Positions 37,102 to 44,776 of a stretch of DNA of 64,000 nt are shown one piece after another. The translations under genes and the position numbers were made by a program. The stretch lies in NCBI GenBank assembly GCA_963769845.1, contig CAVYNL010000005.1, positions 19,913 through 83,912 of the forward strand, written 5' to 3'. Numbering within the stretch: the stretch's first letter is position 1; each line of letters begins with the position of its first letter. This DNA comes from JBGQMW01 sp963769845. GTDB lineage: Archaea > Thermoproteota > Bathyarchaeia > Bathyarchaeales > Bathycorpusculaceae. The notes beneath the pieces were generated by a model. The model searched no databases. It saw only the letters and a list, made by a program, of their open reading frames with translations, and was not told the DNA's origin.

Positions 37102-37156
37102 GCGGGGAAAACGAAGGGGGGAGGATGAAAATCGTATTGGGAGCTCGCTTCCCCGC
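37102..37156. repeat. GC-rich inverted repeat, possible RNA hairpin
   Basis: GCGGGGAA (37102-37109) and TTCCCCGC (37149-37156) are exact inverted copies. Flanking purine-rich (AAGGGAGAGTGAAAG) and pyrimidine-rich (TTCTCCCTTCTCC) stretches can extend the stem imperfectly. It lies in a 545-base stretch with no gene between the thioredoxin-like gene and dnaG. Confidence 0.55.
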
Positions 37157-37382
37157 TTCTCCCTTCTCCAATAATCACTCTGCAGTGGGGCTTCATAACT
37201 TTACGTATGTTTTTCAACACAAATGTGCGGCAAGAAGATAATTTTTGGGAATAACGTGATTATAGAAGTACGACAAGCCTCGAATGTCGTGTTTCATTTG
37301 AAACAGCGTCGATAAAAGGGGCGACTTTCCTCCAGCAGTTGCCGTAATCCTGCAAATTCTCGTCTTGGGTAAGGAAAGCTTA

Positions 37383-37427
37383 AATTGTATGATTTACAAT
37401 TCATAAACGTAATATATAGTATACGTT
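37383..37427. promoter_or_regulatory. two adjacent inverted repeats upstream of dnaG
   Basis: AATTGTA-TGATT-TACAATT (37383-37401) and AACGTA-10 bases-TACGTT (37406-37427, with ATATATAG inside). Both are perfect and lie 84-128 bases before the dnaG start in an AT-rich region, so they may be an operator pair around a TATA element. Confidence 0.5.
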
Positions 37428-37510
37428 AAGACGCAGTCTCGTGATTGAAGGGTGGAATTCTCTTCGGTCATGTTGACGTTAACCCTTAACTATTCACTTG
37501 GAGGTGCACG

Positions 37511-38680
37511 ATTACGGGTTCATCACAGACGTTTACCATAAAGTATGTTATACATGCGAAGTTTGAGATTGAAGGGGTAGTGGAAAAGCCTGACGTCATA
37601 GGAGCGGTTTTCGGGCAGACTGAAGGCCTTTTCGGGCCTGAGCTTGACCTGAGGGAGCTTCAGAAGTCGGGCAGAATTGGGAGAATAGAGATTGACCTGC
37701 ATTCTAAGAACGACAAGACTTCAGGCACGATAACCGTGCCCACGAGCTTGGACCGCGTGTCCACGGCACTGATTGCCGCGAGCGTGGAGAGCATAAATCG
37801 GGTAGGTCCTTGCGCTTCGAAGGTTACTCTGGAAAGAGTTGAAGACGTTCGGGAAGCACGAAGGAAGATCATCATCGACCGTGCCAAAGACATTCTTCAC
37901 AAGTGGACCATCGAGACGATGCCTTCTGTGGACGAGGTGTTCAAAGAGGTTTCGGACACGTTGAAGCTTGGGAAGGTTGAGAAGTACGGGCCTGAAGAGT
38001 TGCCTGCTGGGCCTGGGCTTGAGAAATCCAAGGAAATAATCGTTGTCGAAGGTCGTGCAGATATAATCAACCTCATGCGCTGCGGGCTACTTAACACTGT
38101 AGCGTTGGAAGGCGCCAAGGTTCCTGAAGCGATAAAGCAGCTGTGCAAAGAGAAAGAAGCTACGGCGCTGCTTGACGGCGACAGGGGCGGAGACCTGATC
38201 TTCAAAGAATTGCTCCAAGTAACTGACGTAAAGTACATTTCCAGGGCTCCTCGTGGAAAAGAGGTTGAGGAGCTGAACTGCAAGGAAATCTTCGACGCGT
38301 TAGAGAATAAGATCTCGATTCAAGAAGCCACGAGCACGAAACCGGAGGCGCCTAAGCCGCCGAAACGGGAGAAGGCGAAGGTGGAGGTGCCGAAGGAAAT
38401 TCTTGAAACGATGAAGTCGCTCGAGGGGACGCTGGAAGCGGTCTTACTTAACGACAAGTTTGAGCAGATGGAACGGTTGCCCGTAAGTCAGCTCGCTGAA
38501 AAGCTGCAGCAGGTTGAAGGCGTGGACACCATAGTGTTTGACGGCATAATTACTCAGAGAGTTGTCGATGTAGCGAGCGAGAAGAACATTAAGCGGATTG
38601 TGGCTTCGCGCGTTTCAGACGCTGTTAAGGCTTCTTTGACTGTTGAGCTCATGACTTTCGCAGAAGTTGCTCCGAGCTAG
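37511..38680 (+). CDS. dnaG: archaeal DnaG-type primase / exosome subunit, apparent ATT start
   Basis: 389 residues if started at ATT 37511. The conserved beginning FTIKYVIHAKFEIEGVVEKP lies upstream of GTG 37580, the first standard start, and no ATG, GTG or TTG precedes it in frame. GGAGGTG (37500-37506) sits four bases before ATT 37511, so ATT is the best start. The Toprim domain shows E180 (EIIVVEGRADI), D222 and D224 (TALLDGDRGGDL). Archaeal DnaG makes RNA primers in vitro and is a core part of the archaeal exosome. It converges with polB, overlapping by 4 bases. Confidence 0.92.
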   Translation: MTGSSQTFTIKYVIHAKFEIEGVVEKPDVIGAVFGQTEGLFGPELDLRELQKSGRIGRIEIDLHSKNDKTSGTITVPTSLDRVSTALIAASVESINRVGPCASKVTLERVEDVREARRKIIIDRAKDILHKWTIETMPSVDEVFKEVSDTLKLGKVEKYGPEELPAGPGLEKSKEIIVVEGRADIINLMRCGLLNTVALEGAKVPEAIKQLCKEKEATALLDGDRGGDLIFKELLQVTDVKYISRAPRGKEVEELNCKEIFDALENKISIQEATSTKPEAPKPPKREKAKVEVPKEILETMKSLEGTLEAVLLNDKFEQMERLPVSQLAEKLQQVEGVDTIVFDGIITQRVVDVASEKNIKRIVASRVSDAVKASLTVELMTFAEVAPS

Positions 38681-41062
38681 CGTCCGAAGAAGTCTGCGAG
38701 CGTTTTTGTCTCTTTCACTTCAGGCTTAGCTGCTAACAACTGTTCTTCGTGGATTCCGAAGCTTTCAAGGATCCGAGCCGCAGCCGGAATAACCTGCTTA
38801 GTGACATAGTATTCTAGGTCAACCTCGCTGTATGAGGCGAGCACATAGGGCTTGACTCTTTCATACAGTCTGCCGCTGCCAGTCACCACCACATAGCCTA
38901 TTTTGTCGCCTATCGATATTTCCCATCCTTTGGCTCTCAGCATCTTTGCTGCCTCAACATGCGACGCGTTGACCGCGTACTCTTCAGCAGGCTTCGTCAA
39001 CGTTTTCCAGATTATGAGGTCGCGATAAGGAACATGCTTCTGCCGCAAGTCACGGATGAACTGCTGCACAAACTCAGCAGCTTTCTTAGGCGACTGCTCC
39101 TTCAAAATGATTTCTAAGACTCTTTCCTGAACGGTTTTGGCTATTGTTGCCCAGTCTCCGCGTACGACTTCCATGCCTACAATGTCCAGTCTTCCGTCCT
39201 CCAAAAGTCCAGCGTAGCGTTTCTTGGCTTCTGTGAAGAAGATGCGTGTGTAAACCTTGTCCGGAGCGATCTCCAGCTTGAGCTCATCCAAGACTTCTTT
39301 TTCAAGCTTCTCAACTTTCTTGAGCATCGTTTTGGAGGAAGATGCTGTCCGTGTCACCGTACACGACTTTGAGCCCTGCTTTTTCAGCCATCTGGATCGC
39401 GGTTTGTATCGTGTGTCTTCCATAGGCAGCTGCTGCTTCTGCCACGGGTTTGACGTACCATCTTGCGCCCGTCCAGCCTGCGTAACCGTACGAGGCGTTC
39501 GTTATCACTTTGACGGCTTTCTGGCGGGAGTCCAGAACTCGGTATTCAAGGCTTGTGGGTGCGAGTTTTTTCATTCTGGCGCGGATCTCGCCTCGCACTT
39601 TGATCAGATAGGTTAGGACTTCTTTGTAGAAGCCAGGGGGTTCTTTGCGGAACTTGTGACCAACTTCTGGAGCCTCATAGACTCCGCCGGCGGGTGTTGG
39701 GTCTTTGGGTGAGATATAAGTGTCTGGAGAAAGGTTGTAGGTGATCATGAGGTTTGGGTACATGCTCTTGAAGTCCAAAGCAGCAATGTTGTCGTGGAGT
39801 CCTGGTGTGGGTTGGAGGACAAGACCGCCAGCATATGGACGGTATGGCTGTTCTATTCTCTTGGGCACAAGTTCGCCTAGTTTATGTGTCTGTTTGATGA
39901 GGAACCACTCTACGCGGAAACCTGCCGCTGCCGTGCCCACATGGTCTAATGGCAATCCGACGAGGTTAGAGAGTTGTGAGGCGAAGTCGAGCACGGCATC
40001 GGTTATGCCCATTATGCAGCGTGTGTTGTCCATCGAATACTTTCTCAGAGTTTCTCGTTTTGTCTTGTCGTCCCAGTAGTCTGCGATGTCTATGTCTTCG
40101 ATGGTTGTGCGGTCTTCGATTTTCATCACGCCCAAGAAATCAGCGAAGTTTTCGAGGGTTTTGACTTTGATTTCCTGAAACTCTTCAATATAGTCTGAAA
40201 GGTCTAGGTTGGCTCTCCCGGTGAGTGAAACGTGGCTGTATACGCTCGTGTGGGGTTCGGCTCTGGCTCGGTCAACGTACAAGTGCAAGCCTGATTTCTT
40301 GCATCTCTCAGTCAGGTATGACCAGTGCTGTCCGTTGACGCCGTAGCCCACGATGATGTCAGGGTCAAATTCTTGAATGTGGCTCATGAATTCTTCGAGT
40401 ATGTGCTTGTCTTTTCGGTCTTCGTCTGCCATGAACTGTTTTTGGTCACCACAGTTGGTGGCGGTTGAGATTATGACAACAGGGTTTCTTTCGGGCTTAG
40501 GTGTCCCTTCGTGGCTGTAGTATATTGTCGAGAAGCCGAGGATTCGCAGCTTCGGAGCATCAGTCTTTTCGACAAGCTTCGGAGTGGTCTTTGCCAGGTA
40601 GGATTTTTCGGTCTTTATGTCTGAGATTCGGTCGGTTTCGGTTGCTTCGACTTCGTGCCATCCGCACGGTACGATGTTGTTGTCGATGAGGTAACGCATG
40701 GCATGTCGAATATCGTCTTCGAGGCAATCTTTGGCGCCTTCGAGCTTTCGAATTTCTTTTGCATACTCTGAAATTGCGTTGGGATCATTGCAGTAGACCT
40801 TCACAGCCTTGACTGGTCTGCCAAAAAACTTGCGCTCGACAGCCTCAAGCTTCGTTATGGACGGGAAGTCTCCCTCTTTTATCTCTTCTACAAGCTTCAC
40901 TGGTTCAGTCTCTTCCTTAGCGATCGCGTAGAAATATGAGGGCATGTTCCTGTCGATAATGAGGATCCGTTCTCCTGATGCGGAAATGCCCCAGATTCGG
41001 ATTTCTGGTCGTTCAGCTTTTGCCTCATAGTTTAAGTCTAAGAGCCAGAAGGTGACTTTCAT
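38677..41062 (-). CDS. polB: family B DNA polymerase, exonuclease motifs degenerate, one frameshift
   Basis: ATG 41062 opens MKVTFWLLDLNYEA. Polymerase motifs are intact: A (ALDFKSMYPNL, D430), B (RQKAVKVITNASYGYAG), C (YGDTDSIFL, D570 and D572). Just after motif C one extra base (about 39318-39325) shifts the frame; the second frame continues KKVEKLEKEVLDELKLEI to 38677. Corrected length is about 794 residues. In the exonuclease domain, motif I reads LGFSTIYYS where family members have F-D-I-E, and motif II (GYGVNGQHWSYL) lacks the usual F-D. Proofreading is therefore probably lost. The frame is continuous through these motifs, so the frameshift does not explain it. Confidence 0.92.
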
Positions 41063-41388
41063 GGTATCCACACCATTTGGAACATTCAATACTGAAAGAA
41101 ACCAAGCTTAAATGTTTGCAACATTCGACGATGAATGAGAGCGCGCGCGCTGAAAAGCGTGCAGAAAGCGCATGCAAGCGTGAAGAAGTAGCATTGACCT
41201 ACCAGATGCTCAGAATGCATGATAGAACCGAAGCCCAAGCCAAGCGTCGACTATCACTGGGTGAAGCTCAACGTGCGTCGGTACAAGCATTCCATCGCGA
41301 ATTTCCGAGTGCATTTTCTGCAGGTCTTGAACCGAAGAGTATTTGTGACAAGAAGTCTTCTTCCACAGAAGACACTCTTGCATTCCAG

Positions 41389-42150
41389 ATGGTATCGTGG
41401 AGCAGGGATGAAAGACGGTTGACGCCAAAACGGGGCTACAGACGCGGTTATCCTGTCGCGGTACTAGTAGGCTTTGAGGAAGACCGCGCGGTCTTGTGGA
41501 GGGTTTTCAGCAATGTCGTCAAGCCAGAAAAGACCCTGTGGCTGGACGGAAATCGAGGAGACCCAAAAGCAGCTTATAACTTCCATGAATCCATCATCAA
41601 CGCGTTAAGGCCCGCGTTCAAAGAAGGCGTGAGAAGCGCAATCCTTGCATCCCCGCCCAGAACCAATCACGCCCAGGAATTTATCATGCACGTCCGCGAA
41701 CATCATGCGTGGCTCGTTCAAGGCCCAAACAAGGTAACATTCTCGGTAACGGCAGGGTCCGCAGGCACACTCTCCGAAGTAGCCGTCCTAACACGAGCAT
41801 CCCAGTTCCGCAGACAGGTCAAAGAAACCACCTCCGAAGAGACAGAACACCTCGTGAACACGCTGGAAAAACGTCTAAATACTCAAAGCGAAAACAATGT
41901 CGTGCTCTATTCACTCAAGGAAACAGAAGACCTCATCTTCAACGCGTGGAAACCAGGCAAACCCAAACCTGAACAGCTCATGGTCACCGACAAGTATCTT
42001 TCAGAAAGCCGCGAGAAGAACAGGATACACAGGCTCCTACAGATCGCCAGCAACAAGAACGTCAGGACAAGGATAGTTGACGCCGAATCAGTAGCAGGCA
42101 AGCGGCTAACACAGCTCGGCGGCCTCGTGTGTTTCGCGCAACTCAAGTAG
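41389..42150 (+). CDS. eRF1/Pelota-like (Vms1-type) protein
   Basis: 253 residues from ATG 41389 (MVSWSRDERRLTP). The frame is open back to 41077, but that part is not protein-like and holds a CG tract, so the later start is chosen. YPVAVLVGFEEDRAVLWRVF opens an eRF1 domain-2-like fold; FIMHVREHHAWLVQGPN and GTLSEVAVLTRASQFRRQV follow, and the C-terminal part (AESVAGKRLTQLGGLVCFAQ) resembles eRF1 domain 3. No GGQ motif is present. Such proteins (archaeal relatives of Vms1/VLRF1 and Pelota) act on stalled ribosomes. The assignment rests on fold-level resemblance. Confidence 0.6.
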   Translation: MVSWSRDERRLTPKRGYRRGYPVAVLVGFEEDRAVLWRVFSNVVKPEKTLWLDGNRGDPKAAYNFHESIINALRPAFKEGVRSAILASPPRTNHAQEFIMHVREHHAWLVQGPNKVTFSVTAGSAGTLSEVAVLTRASQFRRQVKETTSEETEHLVNTLEKRLNTQSENNVVLYSLKETEDLIFNAWKPGKPKPEQLMVTDKYLSESREKNRIHRLLQIASNKNVRTRIVDAESVAGKRLTQLGGLVCFAQLK

Positions 42151-42236
42151 ACCATCGCCAAAGTCAACGCGCGCGAGCAGATTGACTCGTTAGGTTGCAA
42201 CCCTGCTTCTCGATGGAACCGATTATTCATTTGCCG

Positions 42237-42428
42237 CTATTTGAGCGCCCACCTGATCCAGACGATGGCTATGATGCCCAAGACGATGGCTCCTGAAGCG
42301 ATGAAGACTGCCAGTTTCTGCCAGAAGTCAAAGCTTCCCACGAAGAAAGCCAGATACAGGACGATGAAAGCCAGCCAGCCCACGATGGAAGCAACCGTCG
42401 CCGAAATTCTGAAGCCCAGAGAGTTCAT
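42237..42428 (-). CDS. small two-helix membrane protein
   Basis: 63 residues from ATG 42428. Two membrane helices (about 8-30 and 38-60) with a short FWQKL linker. It lies opposite and upstream of the DUF429 gene. Strong hydrophobic periodicity argues that this frame, not the one on the other strand, is the coding one. Confidence 0.6.
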   Translation of the reverse strand: MNSLGFRISATVASIVGWLAFIVLYLAFFVGSFDFWQKLAVFIASGAIVLGIIAIVWIRWALK

Positions 42429-42525
42429 GAGAGCCTATTCAGCAGGAAAAGCTAATATCATTTTCGCACTGAGGACGCAAACACTGAAAAATGGCTGTAG
42501 CGCATATCCGGTACACAGTGATTTA

Positions 42526-43104
42526 GTGACCGTCGTTGGCCTAGACCTAGCTGGCGTCGAAACCAGACCCACCGGCTTCTGTCTCCTCAGACAAATGGCA
42601 GCGAAGACTCTCCTACTTTACAATGACACACAGATACTCAGCACGGTACAGGAAAGCAGGCCGGACGTTGTGGCGATAGACGCGCCCCTGACTCTGCCAC
42701 CGGGACGAAAAAACATTGAAGAAAGAACGGGAACTCATCTCAGACCGTGCGACGAAGAGCTGCTTAGAAGGCGAATCAAGTTCTTCCCCGTCACGCTGGG
42801 GCCAATGAGAAAACTGACCACCCGAGGCATGGCACTGAAGAAGACCCTTCAAACCCTGAACCTCAAAGTCATAGAAGTCTACCCGGGAGGAGCACAAGAC
42901 ATTCTGCACATACCGCGCAAACAGCGAGGGCTCAAACTCCTGAAACAAGGACTTGAAAAACTCGGCCTAGACGGACTGACCGAAAAGCCGAGCGACCACG
43001 AACTCGACGCGGCAACCTGCGCCTACATCGGGAAACTCTACCTCGAAGGCAAAACCTGCATGTACGGCACAGAAGACTACGCCATAATCATGCCAAGAGA
43101 GTAA
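42526..43104 (+). CDS. DUF429 family protein (predicted nuclease)
   Basis: 192 residues from GTG 42526 (VTVVGLDLAGVETRPTGF). The upstream open frame overlaps the membrane-protein gene and is not conserved. Family marks are present: VGLDLAG near the start, DVVAIDAPLTLP with an acidic pair, RPCDEELLRR, VIEVYPGG and SDHELDAATCAYIGKLYL near the end. DUF429 has an RNase H-like fold and is a predicted nuclease; the in vivo role is unknown. Confidence 0.8.
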   Translation: MTVVGLDLAGVETRPTGFCLLRQMAAKTLLLYNDTQILSTVQESRPDVVAIDAPLTLPPGRKNIEERTGTHLRPCDEELLRRRIKFFPVTLGPMRKLTTRGMALKKTLQTLNLKVIEVYPGGAQDILHIPRKQRGLKLLKQGLEKLGLDGLTEKPSDHELDAATCAYIGKLYLEGKTCMYGTEDYAIIMPRE

Positions 43105-43271
43105 GAAGAAGCGCTTTGACGGGACAAATGACGATCAACGCGCGAATATCGAAAAAGTGAACGACAGCCTTGCAGAGACCGAATTCAGTAGTGCGTACTA
43201 GTCAACCTCTCTGCAGTCTCTTGGTTCTCTGCGTGCACAAAAATTTGATTCCCTATTCTGACTATAGGAGT

Positions 43272-43376
43272 GTGGTGATTGTGTTGAGCACAGGTAATAC
43301 TAAGAAGAAACCAATGACTAAAAAGGAAAGAGAAGAGAAAAGAAAAAAGCACAAGGAAAAACGCCTAAAGAAGTAG
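43272..43376 (+). CDS. very short Lys-rich protein
   Basis: From GTG 43272 or 43275 the frame reads about 34 residues, ending TKKEREEKRKKHKEKRLKK. GGAG at 43267-43270 is a possible ribosome site. It may be a small nucleic-acid-binding protein, but chance is possible for such a short biased frame. Confidence 0.3.
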   Translation: MVIVLSTGNTKKKPMTKKEREEKRKKHKEKRLKK

Positions 43377-43770
43377 TTTCAGTAGTTGCACACTATTCAT
43401 TCTTGGAGAGCTCCTCGAGCTCAACCAAGCCTGCGTCTTTTCAATCTCTTAGTTCTTTGCAACCTATCTGCCACGATTTCACTGTTCAACCACTACACTA
43501 ATTCACGCATTTCTCAATCAAGACAACGGAATTGGTTTCTAAAATTCTAATTTCCAAAAGGACAGAACAAATAAATCCCTTAAATTTTTTTCTTGATTAG
43601 GACTTAGAAATTAGAAAATTCTCCTATTCTGAGAAGTTTCAATGCGTAGTATTTAGGGGTCCGTGGGTTATGTACACCGAGGTATGAACAAACTATACCC
43701 CTCAAGTGATTGAAAAAAGAATATGGAAACTGGGAGAAAACCAATCTTAGATTAGAGTTCTTGGCTTGAT
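43377..43770. other. spacer without a clear gene
   Basis: The spacer is AT-rich. A 6-base inverted pair (AGGGGT near 43650, ACCCCT near 43700) could form a loose hairpin. No gene was seen. Confidence 0.35.
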
Positions 43771-43920
43771 CTAAAATCGACTTCTTCTTGGTGGTGCTTT
43801 CTTAGAGTAACACTCTCGGCAGTACACAGGTCTGGTGCCATCAGGCTTGAATGGTACTTCACATTCCTTTCCACATTCAGCGCAAACTGCCTTGTGCATC
43901 TCTTTTCTTTCATACGTCAA
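43771..43920 (-). CDS. small CxxC-x17-CxxC zinc protein
   Basis: 49 residues from TTG 43920, or 42 from ATG 43899 (MHKAVCAECGKECEVPFKPD). The order CAEC-GKECEVPFKPDGTRPVY-CREC is the known short archaeal/bacterial zinc module, and the tail is basic (KKAPPRRSRF), suiting nucleic-acid binding. GGAG lies about 10 bases before the TTG. It lies 100 bases downstream of the tRNA-Ser gene on the same strand. Confidence 0.75.
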   Translation of the reverse strand: MTYERKEMHKAVCAECGKECEVPFKPDGTRPVYCRECYSKKAPPRRSRF

Positions 43921-44022
43921 CTCTCTCAACTCCTTTGCGGTTGCTGTGCAAAAATCGCTTCTTACACGCTTTGTCTAGTTTTCACACCGCTGCTTATAAA
44001 CAACATGTCTCAAAAGTCGAAT

Positions 44023-44112
44023 TGGCGCGGGGTGTGGGATTTGAACCCACGCGGCCGTTATCCAGCCACAGACTTAGCAGGCCTGCCCCCTACCAGGCTA
44101 GGGCAACCCCGC
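44023..44112 (-). tRNA. tRNA-Ser (GCU anticodon), CCA end encoded
   Basis: On the minus strand the acceptor GCGGGGT (from 44112) pairs with ACCCCGC (ending 44027). Discriminator G at 44026 and CCA at 44025-44023 follow. The D-arm is CCTAGCCTGGTAGGG, the anticodon loop CTGCTAA has GCT at 44078-44076, a long variable arm follows, and the T-arm is GTGGG-TTCAAAT-CCCAC. A long variable arm and G73 are serine identity marks. There is no intron. Confidence 0.95.
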
Positions 44113-44167
44113 TTGGTTTTTCCTGACTCCGCTTAGTTTTGTTGTATCTCGGTCTTATTTTCGTTTC

Positions 44168-44666
44168 CTAAAGAAGAGCAGGTCGTCTTTCTGGCATATG
44201 TATTCGAAGCCGACTGAGAGCAGCTGGTTTTATTTCGTCTTTGTTGCTCGTGGCTTTTACGGTGAATTCGTCGTCGATGCCTGCTCCGAAGATGGCTTGC
44301 TCGATCTGTATGTATAGCAGCGTGTTTTCTATCTTAGTGTGGCCCAGGAATTCCTTGACCAGCAGTATCTTCTTTGTTTGGTGATATAGACTTGTTGCTT
44401 TCCAGTGCCTGAAAGTGTGGAAGCTTATCCGTAGTAAGCGCGGGTTTTGGAGTTTTTCAGCTACGCCTTTTCGCATTCCACAGAACACTGAGCGAATGGC
44501 GCGTGTGTTGGGGTTTCCAAAGACTAGTTCTGTTTTCTTGGGCAACGCATTTAGCATGTTGTTCTATCCATTTCAATTTAGTTGCTTCGCCTGATCGCAT
44601 TCCAGTTTCTTTGAGCAGTACAAGGAACGTGGAGAGTTTCTTGCCTGCCCTGGCTATCAGCGCGCG
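44168..44666 (-). pseudogene. tyrosine recombinase (integrase) remnant
   Basis: An N-side piece in one frame (44666 to about 44560) reads LSTFLVLLKETGMRSGEATKL, holding the first catalytic Arg. It breaks at KLKWIEQH, and another frame (from 44557) continues MLNALPKKTELVFGN, then SFHTFRHWKATSLYHQT (HxxR) and VKEFLGHTKIENTLLYI (second His and Tyr). Compared with whole integrases, the N-terminal domain and about 40 residues between the pieces are missing. It starts 55 bases from the 5' end of the tRNA-Ser gene, a common integration target. Confidence 0.75.
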
Positions 44667-44776
44667 CTAGCAAACGCTACAAGCTCTATGCCTAGTCTAA
44701 TGATACTTGCCGTAATCTTACTCTTATTCAATGATACTTCGAATGAGCGCGCGCTTCTTCTACCATCTCCCGAGAA

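Noticed and set aside
15080..39330. Programmed +1 frameshifting as the cause of the breaks
   Set aside because: The five sites share no slippery sequence, stop context or following structure, and the genes are functionally unrelated. Kept only as an alternative to be tested.
38677..41062. Intein in PolB
   Set aside because: The spacing between motifs A, B and C is normal and no intein splice-block sequence is seen.
41219..41422. 67-codon open frame upstream of the release-factor-like gene
   Set aside because: It overlaps two other frames of similar quality and has no recognisable motif; I could not choose between them.
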